Assembly (NCBI GenBank): GCA_900637135.1
Contig: LR134353.1
Span: 496,001 to 560,000, forward strand
Direction: 5' to 3'
Source: Mycolicibacterium flavescens
GTDB lineage: Bacteria > Actinomycetota > Actinomycetes > Mycobacteriales > Mycobacteriaceae
DNA: 64,000 nt
The position numbers and the translations under genes were made by a program. The notes under the pieces were generated by a model. The model worked only from the letters and a program-made list of their open reading frames with translations. It did not search any database and was not told the origin of the DNA. This document shows positions 51,418 to 60,658 of this stretch, in pieces; position 1 is the stretch's first letter, and every line of letters begins with the position of its first letter.

Positions 51418-52254
51418 GTGGAGTTGTCCCTGACGGGTCGGACGGTGTTGGTGACGGGCGGCGGCAGCGGCATCGGCAAGGGTGTGGCTGCCGCTGTGGT
51501 GGCAGCCGGCGGTAACGCGATGCTCGTCGGCCGCAACGCCGACAGGCTGTCCACCGCGGCCGACGAGATCAAGGCCCAGGGCGGTCCTGGTTCCGTGCTC
51601 TACGAGCCGGCCGACGTGACGAACGAGGACGAGGTGGTACGGGTCGTCGAGGCCACCACGGCATGGACCGGCCGCCTCTACGGTGTCGTGCACTGTGCAG
51701 GCGGCAGCGAGACGATCGGGCCGATCACCCAGATCGATTCCGAACTGTGGCGACGCACCGTCGATCTGAACATCAACGGCACCATGTACGTGCTCAAGCA
51801 CTCGGCGCGCGAAATGGTACGTGGTGGCGGCGGATCGTTCATCGGCATCTCGTCGATCGCGGCGAGCAACACGCACCGCTGGTTCGGCGCATACGGCGTT
51901 TCCAAGGCGGGCATCGACCACATGATGCAGCTCGCCGCCGACGAACTCGGCGCCTCCTGGGTGCGCGTGAACTGCATCCGGCCCGGCTTGATCCGCACCG
52001 AGCTTGTCGCACCGGTACTCGAATCCCCGGAGCTCAGCGGCGACTACGCCGCCTGCACGCCGTTGCCGCGGCCCGGTGAGGTGGAGGACATCGCCAATGC
52101 CTCGCTCTTCCTGCTCAGCGACGCCGCCAGCTTCATCACCGGTCAGGTCATCAACGTCGACGGCGGTCAGTTGGTGCGGCGTGGACCCGACTACTCATCG
52201 ATGCTCGAGCCGCTCTTCGGGGCAGAGGGTCTGCGGGGAGTCGTCTCCACCTGA
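51418..52254 (+). CDS. KstR-boxed short-chain dehydrogenase/reductase
   Basis: The 278-residue SDR has VLVTGGGSGIGKGVAAA (TGxxxGIG), VHCAGG at the NAG position, Ser in GISSIAASN and YxxxK as YGVSKAG, with NVDGGQ at the C-terminal side, so the enzyme looks intact. GTG 51418 follows GAAGGGG. A KstR operator 22 bases upstream implies induction by sterol catabolites; a hydroxysteroid or hydroxyacyl-CoA substrate is inferred. I cannot name its orthologue. Confidence 0.83.
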   Translation: MELSLTGRTVLVTGGGSGIGKGVAAAVVAAGGNAMLVGRNADRLSTAADEIKAQGGPGSVLYEPADVTNEDEVVRVVEATTAWTGRLYGVVHCAGGSETIGPITQIDSELWRRTVDLNINGTMYVLKHSAREMVRGGGGSFIGISSIAASNTHRWFGAYGVSKAGIDHMMQLAADELGASWVRVNCIRPGLIRTELVAPVLESPELSGDYAACTPLPRPGEVEDIANASLFLLSDAASFITGQVINVDGGQLVRRGPDYSSMLEPLFGAEGLRGVVST

Positions 52255-52298
52255 CCAGTGAAGCCCCCACCCTCCTGACAGCGCGGTAACGTCGGCCC

Positions 52299-53825
52299 GT
52301 GGTCACCTTGGACCGACTGGTCAACGTGCTTGGGAGCTACGGCGTGCGCCTGCGCTTCTGCCCGATCCCGCGCTCGACGGAGTTGGGCAGCGTGGTGATG
52401 CACGAGGTGACCGAGGGCCGCACGATCACCGGCGACGTGCTGCTGGCGATCGGCGCGCGAACGGTCAACGAGGCGCTGCGATGGGCGGTTTCGGCGCGCG
52501 CGATGGTGGTGCTGCTTCGAGACGGCGACAACGACACGACATTCGCGGGCATGGTCGAGGGCGTCGCGGTGCTGGTCGTCGATCCGGCGGTGCCGTGGAG
52601 CGAACTCTCCGCGATCGTCTACGGGCTGGTGCTGGAGGGCAGGGAGACGGAATCCGGCCGCGGCCCAACGGATTTGTTCGCGCTCGCCGACAGCTTGGCC
52701 GAGTCGGCGGGCGGTGCGGTGACCATCGAGGACCCGCTGTCACGCGTACTCGCGTACTCGACGATGCAGGAGAACGCCGACCGCGCCCGTGTCGCGACGA
52801 TCATGAACCGGCAAGCGCCGGAGTGGTTGCGTGAATACTTCGCGTCGCAAGGCGTGTTCACCCATCTCACCTCCTCGGACGATCCGATGTTCGTCGCGCC
52901 CAACGCCGATCAGGGCCTGTCCGGGCGCACGGTTGTCGCGGTGCGGTCGGGGCGAGAGCTGATGGGCGCGGTGTGGGTCTCCTCTCCGAAGCCGTTGGTG
53001 GACCCCGAACTAACGGCGCTGACCGACAATGCCAGAACCGTCGCCCTTCACCTGTTGCGCTCGCGCGCCAGTGCCGATCTCGAACGGCAGGTCGAATCCG
53101 ATCTGGTGCTGCGGCTACTCGACGGAAGTGCCGACGCCGCAGCGTCGGCCAGCAGGCTGGGGCTGTCGCAGGGGCCGGTGCGGGTCATCGCCGTGCAGGC
53201 GTCGATCGGCGGTGAACGGGATGCGGCGCTGCTGTTGGCGTTCGAACGCGCGACCGCCGGCTTCGGTTGGTCGCGTCCGGGTCGCAGCGCGCTGGCCGGC
53301 AACACGATCTACACGTTGATGCCGGGCGAACGGGTCGTAGGTGCCCGCAAGTGGGTCGACGCGTTGAAGGCCGCGCTGCCGGACCGGGTGACGGTGGTGG
53401 CCGGCATTAGCAAGGCGGCCGTGGCCGTCGACCTGCCGGCGGCGCGGCAGGAGGCCGATGAGTGCCTGGCGCTGCACGAGGTCGAGCCGCACGACGCCGT
53501 GCCGCCCGCCTACGACGAGTCGTGGGACGAGATCCTGCTGCAACGTCTGCGGACCGCCGCACGCGCGGGACGTACGCCGGACAGGGGACCGGTCGCCGAG
53601 CTGCGCCGCCACGACCAGGACCACGCCTCCGAGTACATCCCGACGTTGCGGGCGTATCTGGAGGCGCTGGGCGATCCCGCCCAGGCAGGGCTTCGCCTCG
53701 GCGTCCACGAGAACACCGTCCGCTACCGCCTGCGCAAGATGGGCGAGGTCACCGATCTGCCGCTCGAGGACGCCCGCAAGCGGCTCGCCATGATGATCGA
53801 ACTCGCCGCGATGGACACCGACTGA
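52299..53825 (+). CDS. PucR family transcriptional regulator
   Basis: The 508-residue protein has an N-terminal PucR ligand domain (TLDRLVNVLGS to about 130), a GAF/GGDEF-like middle (SADLERQVESDLVLRLLDGS onward) and the C-terminal PucR HTH (LRAYLEALGDPAQAGLRLGV, HENTVRYRLRKMGEVTDL). PucR-type activators respond to purine, amino-acid or proline metabolites. It lies just upstream of an amino-acid-oxidase-type gene (145 bases), its probable target. Confidence 0.88.
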   Translation: MVTLDRLVNVLGSYGVRLRFCPIPRSTELGSVVMHEVTEGRTITGDVLLAIGARTVNEALRWAVSARAMVVLLRDGDNDTTFAGMVEGVAVLVVDPAVPWSELSAIVYGLVLEGRETESGRGPTDLFALADSLAESAGGAVTIEDPLSRVLAYSTMQENADRARVATIMNRQAPEWLREYFASQGVFTHLTSSDDPMFVAPNADQGLSGRTVVAVRSGRELMGAVWVSSPKPLVDPELTALTDNARTVALHLLRSRASADLERQVESDLVLRLLDGSADAAASASRLGLSQGPVRVIAVQASIGGERDAALLLAFERATAGFGWSRPGRSALAGNTIYTLMPGERVVGARKWVDALKAALPDRVTVVAGISKAAVAVDLPAARQEADECLALHEVEPHDAVPPAYDESWDEILLQRLRTAARAGRTPDRGPVAELRRHDQDHASEYIPTLRAYLEALGDPAQAGLRLGVHENTVRYRLRKMGEVTDLPLEDARKRLAMMIELAAMDTD

Positions 53826-53970
53826 GCCGCCTCCATCGGATCCGGTCCGACCAGGTCATTGTCGGATCACCACAACGGCCCCCCGGCGGATTGTCCTGCA
53901 CGGGCAAGTCGGAACGCGCCCGTCCGGCCGACCATGGAGTCAACGAACAGACTTTTTCGGTGATGGAGGG

Positions 53971-55242
53971 ATGGCAATGGTCGGCGGCGAGCGGATTGAC
54001 GGTGGACCGCGGTCTGCGATCGTGGTCGGCGCCGGCATCGTCGGCTTGTCCACGGCGTGGTTCCTGCAGGAGCGCGGTGTCAACGTCACCGTCGTGGACC
54101 GCAGCGGGGTCGCCGCAGGCGCCTCGTGGGGCAACGCCGGATGGGTCGCGCCCGCGCTGACGCTGCCGTTGAACTCGCCGAAGACGCTGCGGTACGGCCT
54201 GCGCTCGTTGCGTGACCGCAACGCCCCGCTGCACATCCCGTTGACCATCGACGGCGCATTGTGGCTGTTTCTGATCCAGTTCGCCGCGAACTCCCGTTCG
54301 TCGGTGTGGAACCAGGCGGTGGCGGCCAACGTGCCGCTGAACCAGGAATGCATCGAAGCGTTCGACGTCTTGATCTCGAACGGGGTGGACGCCCCGGTGA
54401 CCGACGCCCCGATCACCGCGATCTTCCGCACCACCGAGGACGCCGAGAAGATGATGCGGGAACTGCGTGCCCTCGAACGCGCCGGACAGGAGCTGTTCGT
54501 CACCGGCTTGTCCGGTGAGGCGTTGCGCGAGCAGGTGCCGTTGGCTTCGCCTGCGATCACCGCCGGCATCAACATCAACGGTCAGCGCTTCGTCGACCCG
54601 GGCCGTTTCGTGCAAGCCCTGGGCCGTGCGGTCGAGGAGCGTGGCGGAAGCATCCTGACCCATGACGTGCGCGGCGTGTTCAGTTCCGGTAACGGCGTGG
54701 TGGTGCAGCCCTACAGCGGAAAGCATCTGACCGCCGACAGCGCGGTGATCGCGACCGGCGCGTGGATGTCGCGGCTGGCAGGGCACCGGCTGCGCGTGCC
54801 CGTAGAGTCTGGTCGCGGTTACTCGTTCACCGTGCCGGTGGATCGCCCGATCCCCGGACCGATCTATCTGCCGGACGCACGCATCGCGTGTACGCCATAC
54901 AAGGGCGCGCTGCGAGTGGCCGGCACGATGGAGTTGCGCGATCCGCACGAACCGGCGATCCCCGAGCGCGTCGGTGCGATGGTCGAATCGGCGAGCCCGC
55001 TCCTGGAGGGAGTCAGGTGGGCCGAACGCAGCGACATCTGGGTGGGTCCGCGGCCGATCACCCCGGACGGCCGACCGCTGATCGGTGAGATGTCGCGCAA
55101 CGTCTACGTGGCAGGCGGGCACGGCATGTGGGGGTTGGCTCACGGTCCGGTCACCGGCCGGCTCCTGGCCGAACAGATCACGACCGGCAAGCAACCCGAG
55201 GCGCTGCGGCCCTTCGATCCTCTCCGCCGCGCAGTCGCATAG
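53971..55242 (+). CDS. FAD-dependent D-amino acid dehydrogenase (DadA-type) oxidoreductase
   Basis: The 423-residue DAO-family flavoprotein has the Rossmann motif VVGAGIVGLSTAWFL near 18-32, the loop GVAAGASWGNAGWV, ESGRGYSFTVP and the C-terminal FAD segment WVGPRPITPDGRPLIGEMS with GGHGMWGLAHGP. It oxidises an amino acid, most likely a D-amino acid, passing electrons to the respiratory chain. It follows the PucR regulator and ends before a strong hairpin. Confidence 0.86.
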   Translation: MAMVGGERIDGGPRSAIVVGAGIVGLSTAWFLQERGVNVTVVDRSGVAAGASWGNAGWVAPALTLPLNSPKTLRYGLRSLRDRNAPLHIPLTIDGALWLFLIQFAANSRSSVWNQAVAANVPLNQECIEAFDVLISNGVDAPVTDAPITAIFRTTEDAEKMMRELRALERAGQELFVTGLSGEALREQVPLASPAITAGININGQRFVDPGRFVQALGRAVEERGGSILTHDVRGVFSSGNGVVVQPYSGKHLTADSAVIATGAWMSRLAGHRLRVPVESGRGYSFTVPVDRPIPGPIYLPDARIACTPYKGALRVAGTMELRDPHEPAIPERVGAMVESASPLLEGVRWAERSDIWVGPRPITPDGRPLIGEMSRNVYVAGGHGMWGLAHGPVTGRLLAEQITTGKQPEALRPFDPLRRAVA

Positions 55243-55284
55243 GCCGAGCACACGATTCTTCTGCCCTTCGCGGGCACTGCGAGT

Positions 55285-55327
55285 CGTCAGGGGCGGCGCT
55301 GTCACAGCCCGTGGCCCGCCCCTGACG
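55285..55327 (+). terminator. Hairpin after the DadA-type gene
   Basis: Perfect 12-bp arms CGTCAGGGGCGG (55285-55296) and CCGCCCCTGACG (55316-55327) are separated by 19 bases, 42 bases past the flavoprotein stop and 28 bases before the first Gre-like gene. Confidence 0.7.
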
Positions 55328-55355
55328 GCAACACCCTTCGAGAAAGGACCGAAAC

Positions 55356-55855
55356 ATGACGAGCATGACGAGCACCAACCGCGTCTGGATGACGCGACGT
55401 GCCTACATCAAACTTCAGGCCGAACTGGCCGAGCTGAGGGCCAAACATCGATCCGAGGTGTCCGACGACGCCACCGACGATGACGCCACCCGCACTGCGG
55501 AGGACCGAATGCGGTCCAACCGGATCCACCGGATTGAAGACCTGCTCGCAAACGCCGTCGTCGGCGAGAACCCGCCCGACGATGGCGTGGCCGAGCCGGG
55601 CATGGTCTTGACCATCCGCTATGACGACACCGGGGTGACACCGAGACGTTCCTGCTCGGGATCCGCGGTATCGAACCCGCCGAGATCGAGGTCTACTCGC
55701 CGCGGTCGCCGCTGGGCGTCGCGATCCTCGGCGCACGACCGGGGGATCGGCGTACGTATGAGGCCCCCACCGGTAAGGAGTTACGAGTGACGCTCCTGGA
55801 AGCCACGCCCTACGAGGGCGCCATCGACTCGGCAGCCGGCCGACTCCCAGCTTGA
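55356..55855 (+). pseudogene. Gre-like protein with single-base frameshift (paralogue A)
   Basis: The first 92 or so codons (VWMTRRAYIKLQAELAELRA, VVGENPPDDGVAEPGMVL) parallel the intact neighbour at 55876-56361. After TIRYDDTG the frame turns into Arg/Ser-rich sequence. Another frame resumes the family pattern (TETFLLGIRGIEPAEIEVYS, SPLGVAILGARPGDRR) to a TGA at 55853-55855. One missing G in the GGGG run 55632-55635 explains it. It may be a true pseudogene, a slippage site, or a sequencing error. As read, the product is 144 residues. Confidence 0.75.
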
Positions 55856-55875
55856 TTGCACGGAAGGACCGAAAA

Positions 55876-56361
55876 ATGACAAGTGCGCAGCGGATCTGGA
55901 TCTCGCGGGCGGCCTACGAGCGGTTGCAAGAAGAGCTCGCCACACTGCGCGAGCTGTGCGCGAACGCGGTAGGCGACGAAGAAGCCGACGAGAACGCGAG
56001 CGCGATCAAGCGGGCACGTCAAGCACGTATCCAGCAGATCCACGAGATGCTCATCAACGCTGTCGTCGGTGAAGATCCGCCGGACGACGGTATCGCCGAA
56101 CCGGGCATGGTCGTCACGGTGCGGTTCGACGACACCGCTGAGATCGAAACGTTCCTGCTCGGCGTGCGCAGCGCCGAGCACGGCGACATCGAGGTGTACT
56201 CCACCCAGTCGCCGCTGGGCGCGGCCATCCTTGGTGCCCGCCCCGGTGAGCAGCGCGGCTTCCGGACACCGAGCGGAACCGAGCTGTCGGTCACGATGCT
56301 GACGGCGGTGCCGTACGGCATGCACAGCGACGACGGGACACCTGTGAACGCGGCCGGCTGA
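55876..56361 (+). CDS. GreA/GreB-family-like protein (paralogue B)
   Basis: The 161-residue protein has an N-terminal helical segment (RAAYERLQEELATLREL, RARQARIQQIHEMLINAVVG) and a C-terminal FKBP-like Gre domain (EPGMVVTVRFDDTAEIETFL, QSPLGAAILGARPGEQRGF). Gre factors stimulate transcript cleavage by RNA polymerase; mycobacteria also have Gre-fold relatives such as Rv3788 that inhibit it. GGAAGGACCGAAAAATG closely repeats the leader of paralogue A, supporting duplication. Functional class is uncertain. Confidence 0.8.
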   Translation: MTSAQRIWISRAAYERLQEELATLRELCANAVGDEEADENASAIKRARQARIQQIHEMLINAVVGEDPPDDGIAEPGMVVTVRFDDTAEIETFLLGVRSAEHGDIEVYSTQSPLGAAILGARPGEQRGFRTPSGTELSVTMLTAVPYGMHSDDGTPVNAAG

Positions 56362-56477
56362 CCGCCCCGGCCGCGCCGCTTCGCTGAATGGCTTTCGATC
56401 CGTTTCGGCGCTACCTAAGATCGAGGTCACGACATTTGGGTACATGACCCCTGGCCCCGCGCCGAAGGGAGCGTTAC

Positions 56478-58226
56478 GTGACCGCCGAAGTGACCTCAGT
56501 TCCTCAGCTGGAGGTGCGTCGCCCGTTCCCGGCCCGAATGGGCCCGAAGGGCGCGCTGATCTACAAGCTCATCACCACGACCGATCACAAGCTGATCGGC
56601 ATCATGTACGTGGTCACCTGCTTCGTGTTCTTCTTCATCGGCGGGTTGATGGCCCTGTTCATCAGGGGCGAGCTGGCGATGCCGGGGCTGCAGTTCCTGT
56701 CCAATGAGCAGTACAACCAGTTGTTCACCATGCACGGCACGATCATGTTGCTGTTCTATGCGACGCCGATCGTGTTCGGGTTCGCCAACCTGGTGCTGCC
56801 GCTGCAGATCGGCGCGCCCGACGTGGCGTTTCCGCGGCTCAACGCGTTCTCGTACTGGCTGTTCCTGTTCGGCGGGCTCATCGCGGTCGCGGGCTTCATC
56901 ACCCCCGGCGGTGCGGCCGACTTCGGTTGGACGGCGTACGCACCGCTGAGCAACGCCATGCATTCACCGGGCGCCGGCGGTGACCTGTGGATCATGGGCC
57001 TGGCCGTGGCCGGTCTGGGCACCATCCTCGGCGGGGTCAACATGATCACCACCGTGGTGTGCATGCGCGCACCCGGTATGACGATGTTCCGGATGCCGAT
57101 CTTCACCTGGAACATCCTGGTGACATCGGTCCTGGTGCTGATGGCCTTCCCGATCCTGACCGCCGCACTGCTCGCCCTGGCCGCCGACCGCCATCTCGGC
57201 GCGCACGTCTACGACCCGGCCAACGGCGGACCGATCCTCTACCAGCACCTGTTCTGGTTCTTCGGCCACCCCGAGGTGTACATCGTGGCGCTGCCGTTCT
57301 TCGGCATCGTCACCGAGATATTCCCCGTCTTCAGCCGCAAGCCGATCTTCGGCTACACCACCTTGATCTACGCCACCCTGGGCATCGCTGCGTTGTCCAT
57401 CGTGGTGTGGGCGCACCACATGTACGCGACGGGCGCCGTACTTCTCCCCTTCTTCTCGTTCACCACCTATCTGATAGCCGTGCCCACCGGGATCAAGTTC
57501 TTCAACTGGATAGGCACGATGTGGAAGGGCCAGTTGACCTTCGAGACACCGATGCTGTTCTCGATCGGGTTCATGCTCACCTTCCTCCTCGGTGGACTCA
57601 CCGGCGTGATGCTGGCCAGCCCGCCGCTGGACTTCCACGTCTCCGACACCTACTTCTTGATCGCGCATTTCCACTACGTGTTGTTCGGGACCATCGTGTT
57701 CGCGACCTATGCGGGGATCTACTTCTGGTTCCCGAAGATGACCGGCCGTCTGCTCGACGAACGGTTGGGCAAGCTGCACTTCTGGCTCACGTTCATCGGT
57801 TTCCACACCACGTTCTTGGTGCAGCACTGGCTGGGTAACGAAGGCATGCCTCGTCGCTACGCCGACTACCTACCGGCCGATGGGTTCGTACCGCTCAATG
57901 TGGTGTCGACGATCGGGGCGTTCATCCTGGGTATCTCGATGCTGCCGTTCGTTTGGAACGTATTCAAGAGCTGGCGCTACGGCGAGCCGGTCACGGTCGA
58001 TGATCCGTGGGGATATGGCAACTCGCTGGAGTGGGCGACGTCGTGTCCGCCGCCCCGACACAACTTCACCGAGCTGCCCCGGATCCGTTCGGAGCGGCCG
58101 GCTTTCGAGCTGCACTATCCCCACATGGTGGACCGGATGCGCGCCGAGTCGCATATCGGTAGGCACGCCACGGCGGGTGAATCGCCGTCCGGTTTCGGCC
58201 CCCGCACAGAGCCCGACCGCAGCTGA
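56478..58226 (+). CDS. ctaD: Cytochrome c oxidase subunit I CtaD
   Basis: The 582-residue haem-copper oxidase subunit has 12 helices. It carries [13 protein letters not shown] (low-spin haem ligand), [15 protein letters not shown] (CuB His and crosslinked Tyr), HHMYATG (CuB His pair) and HFHYVLFGT (high-spin haem and second low-spin ligand). It forms the aa3 oxidase of the bcc-aa3 supercomplex. GTG 56478 follows GGGAGCG. Subunits II and III are not nearby; mycobacteria often have dispersed or multiple ctaD genes. Confidence 0.95.
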   Translation: MTAEVTSVPQLEVRRPFPARMGPKGALIYKLITTTDHKLIGIMYVVTCFVFFFIGGLMALFIRGELAMPGLQFLSNEQYNQLFTMHGTIMLLFYATPIVFGFANLVLPLQIGAPDVAFPRLNAFSYWLFLFGGLIAVAGFITPGGAADFGWTAYAPLSNAMHSPGAGGDLWIMGLAVAGLGTILGGVNMITTVVCMRAPGMTMFRMPIFTWNILVTSVLVLMAFPILTAALLALAADRHLGAHVYDPANGGPILYQHLFWFFGHPEVYIVALPFFGIVTEIFPVFSRKPIFGYTTLIYATLGIAALSIVVWAHHMYATGAVLLPFFSFTTYLIAVPTGIKFFNWIGTMWKGQLTFETPMLFSIGFMLTFLLGGLTGVMLASPPLDFHVSDTYFLIAHFHYVLFGTIVFATYAGIYFWFPKMTGRLLDERLGKLHFWLTFIGFHTTFLVQHWLGNEGMPRRYADYLPADGFVPLNVVSTIGAFILGISMLPFVWNVFKSWRYGEPVTVDDPWGYGNSLEWATSCPPPRHNFTELPRIRSERPAFELHYPHMVDRMRAESHIGRHATAGESPSGFGPRTEPDRS

Positions 58227-58256
58227 CCGGTCGGCTGCTCAGCCGGTCCGAACCGG

Positions 58257-59243
58257 TTACGGAACCGATTGCTGCCGTTCGAAAGTCGCGATGATGGCCT
58301 CGACCGGCGACCGCCACGTCACGCCGAGGTCGCCGGTGGTGGCAGAGTCGTCGGTCGGCGTCGCGGCGGTGAGCAAAAGTGCCGCCTCATAGGTGAGACC
58401 GTCGCCAAGGTCGACGACGCCGGACAGCGCCTCTCCGACGATGCTGAGGCCCCGAAACATGCCTTGGCTGATCGGAATTCGCCGGAATCGACGCTTCGTG
58501 CCCTTCTCCAGGGCCGAGATCATGTCGTCGAACGCGATCAACTCGCCACCGCACACGTAGCGGCGTGGTCCGCGGCCGGGAACGAACAACGCGGCGTGCA
58601 CGTCGGCGACATCGCGAACGTCGATCATCTGCATCCCTCCGCGCAGTCGCGGCGCGACGCCCCATCGGACCAGGGGCGCCCAGCCACGCTCGGTGACGCC
58701 CGCGGCGGTGTGGAACGCCGGACCCACCACACTCGACGGGTAGGTGATGACGACCGGCGCGCCCTGCTCCTGGAGCCGCCGTGCCACGCGATCGGCGTAG
58801 GCCTTGGTCTGCGCGTAGGGACTGCGACCGGGCGCGGTCGGCGTATCGGGACCGATCACCCCGTCGGGTGGCGGGAACAGCGCGCTGTAGCTGCTGACCA
58901 ACACGACGGGGTCCAACCCGCCGGCCACCGCGCGCGTCAGCACCGCTTCGGTGGCATGGGCGTTCACTTCCCACATCAGCGTGCTGCGGCGCTTGTCGGT
59001 GCCGACGACGCCGGCGCCGTGCAGCACCGCGTCGCAGCCGTCGAGGAGCCCCTCGACTGTGGCGGTCTGCCGGATGTCGCCGCTGACGGTCTCGACGTCA
59101 CCGATTTCGGCGAGTTTGGCCAGGACCGGCGCGCCTTCCGCGTCGGGCGCGATGAGCAGGCGCACGCGGTGGCCGGCAGAAAGCAGGGCACGCACGCAGT
59201 GGGCGCCGACGTAGCCGGTGCCCCCGGTGACGGCGATCAGCAT
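58257..59243 (-). CDS. NAD-dependent epimerase/dehydratase family protein
   Basis: The 328-residue extended SDR has MLIAVTGGTGYVGAHCVRAL (GxxGxxG), VVLVSSYSALFP (catalytic Ser) and YxxxK as YAQTKAY, plus YPSSVVGPAFHTAAG. Substrates of this group include nucleotide sugars, dihydroflavonol-type compounds and hydroxysteroids. No KstR box is present, so a sterol role is not supported. It converges with ctaD and follows the Cox-type operon by 76 bases on the same strand. Confidence 0.84.
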   Translation of the reverse strand: MLIAVTGGTGYVGAHCVRALLSAGHRVRLLIAPDAEGAPVLAKLAEIGDVETVSGDIRQTATVEGLLDGCDAVLHGAGVVGTDKRRSTLMWEVNAHATEAVLTRAVAGGLDPVVLVSSYSALFPPPDGVIGPDTPTAPGRSPYAQTKAYADRVARRLQEQGAPVVITYPSSVVGPAFHTAAGVTERGWAPLVRWGVAPRLRGGMQMIDVRDVADVHAALFVPGRGPRRYVCGGELIAFDDMISALEKGTKRRFRRIPISQGMFRGLSIVGEALSGVVDLGDGLTYEAALLLTAATPTDDSATTGDLGVTWRSPVEAIIATFERQQSVP

Positions 59244-59319
59244 GGTTCTCCTCGGGTCTCGAAGAAGGTGCCGATCGTATCGGAGTCGTCGCGGCGGCCC
59301 GCCGACGACATGGGCGGCC

Positions 59320-59790
59320 TCAGGTCATCTCGGCGGCACGGTGTACCGCGTTGACGATCCCCTGATAACCCGTGCACCGGCAAAAGTTGCCCGACAAACC
59401 CTCGCGGATCTCTTCGTCGCTGGGCTTGGGATTGTCACGCAGCAACGCGGTGATAGAGGTGACGAAGCCCGGGGTGCAGAAACCGCACTGCAGCCCGTGG
59501 CATTCGCGCAGGGCGGCTTGCACCGGCGACAGTTCGCCGTCGGCGCCGCCGATGCCCTCGACGGTGGTGACCTCCATACCCTCGGCCTGCACGGCGAAGA
59601 TCAGACAGGCGCGCACCGCGTCGCCGTCGAGCAACACCGTGCAGGCACCACAGGCGCCGTGCTCACACCCGAGGTGTGTCCCGGTCAAGCCACACTTCTC
59701 ACGCAGGAAGTCCGCGAGTGTCAGGCGCGGTTCCACGGTCGCTGCGAACGTGCGCCCGTTGACCGTCACTTCGACCGGCATCTCATGCAT
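59320..59790 (-). CDS. Molybdenum hydroxylase small subunit, 2x[2Fe-2S] (CoxS-type)
   Basis: The 156-residue protein has a plant-type [2Fe-2S] cluster (CGLTGTHLGCEHGACGAC and a later Cys in VRACLIF) and a second cluster (CHGLQCGFCTPGF and NFCRCTGYQGIV). These pass electrons from Mo-cofactor to FAD. It overlaps the FAD subunit gene by eight bases and is the last gene of the operon. Confidence 0.92.
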   Translation of the reverse strand: MHEMPVEVTVNGRTFAATVEPRLTLADFLREKCGLTGTHLGCEHGACGACTVLLDGDAVRACLIFAVQAEGMEVTTVEGIGGADGELSPVQAALRECHGLQCGFCTPGFVTSITALLRDNPKPSDEEIREGLSGNFCRCTGYQGIVNAVHRAAEMT

Positions 59791-60658
59791 CGCGTGCCTC
59801 CGTGATGGCGCCGGACCAGGCGCGGGCGACCATCGTCGCCCCGACCTTGGCCCGGTAGGTGGCCGACCCCTGCAGGTCGGATGGGATGTCCTCGAGCCCG
59901 GACAGTGCGAGCCGCCCGACTTCTTCGGCGCTGATCTCGTCGACCGGTCGACCGGTGACCGCCTCTTCGGCGGGGCTGCCCCGCAGCGGTGTCGAGCCCA
60001 GACCCAACAAGCCGACGCCGCAACGACTTACCCGGTCATCGTCGTCGAGTTCGACCGCCACCGCGGCGCCGGCGATCGCGAAATCACCGTGGCGGCGGGC
60101 GAATTCCTCCAGCGCGAAACCCGACCGCCCACCCCAGACGGGGAAGTGCACCGCGGTCAACATCTCCCCGGGCGCCAGCGAGGTCTCCCAAAGACCGGTG
60201 AAGAAGTCTTTCGCCGCGATCTGCCGGAATCCCGTCGACGAGACGACATCCATCTGCGCGTCGAGCGCGAGCGCGACCGCCGCGTACTCCGCCGCGGGAT
60301 CGGCGTGCGCGATGGCGCCGCCGAGTGTGCCCCTGGTGCGGATCTGGAAGTGGCCGATGTGCGGGGTGGCCAGCGTCAGCAGCGGAACCGATTCCGCCAC
60401 TTCGTCATCCATTCCGACGAACGAGTGCGGGGTGCCCGCCGCGACGCGTACCGCGCCGTCGACCAGGTCGATGCTGCGAAGCTCGTCGATGCGGGAGATG
60501 TCGATGAGGTTGTCGAAGTGCGTCAGGCGCATCGCCAGCATTGGCACCAGACTCTGCCCGCCCGCAAGGATTTTCGCGTCCTCGCCGTATTCGGCGAGCA
60601 TGTCCACCGCCTCCTTCACCGATTCGGGGCGGTGGTAGGTGAACGGAGCGGCTTTCAC
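59783..60658 (-). CDS. Molybdenum hydroxylase FAD subunit (CoxM-type)
   Basis: The 291-residue protein has the VAO/CoxM FAD motifs ILAGGQSLVPMLAMRL near 32-47 and TLGGAIAHADPAAEYAAVAL near 111-130, with DPTELASTPLRGSPAEEAVTG-type C-terminal domain. It accepts electrons from the iron-sulfur subunit and passes them to the final acceptor. ATG 60658 overlaps the coxG-type stop by four bases. Confidence 0.92.
   Translation of the reverse strand: MKAAPFTYHRPESVKEAVDMLAEYGEDAKILAGGQSLVPMLAMRLTHFDNLIDISRIDELRSIDLVDGAVRVAAGTPHSFVGMDDEVAESVPLLTLATPHIGHFQIRTRGTLGGAIAHADPAAEYAAVALALDAQMDVVSSTGFRQIAAKDFFTGLWETSLAPGEMLTAVHFPVWGGRSGFALEEFARRHGDFAIAGAAVAVELDDDDRVSRCGVGLLGLGSTPLRGSPAEEAVTGRPVDEISAEEVGRLALSGLEDIPSDLQGSATYRAKVGATMVARAWSGAITEARDA

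Noticed and set aside
58225..58248. Short hairpin overlapping the ctaD stop (GACCGG/CCGGTC)
   Set aside because: Competing short pairings overlap each other and the stop codon; too weak to list as a terminator.
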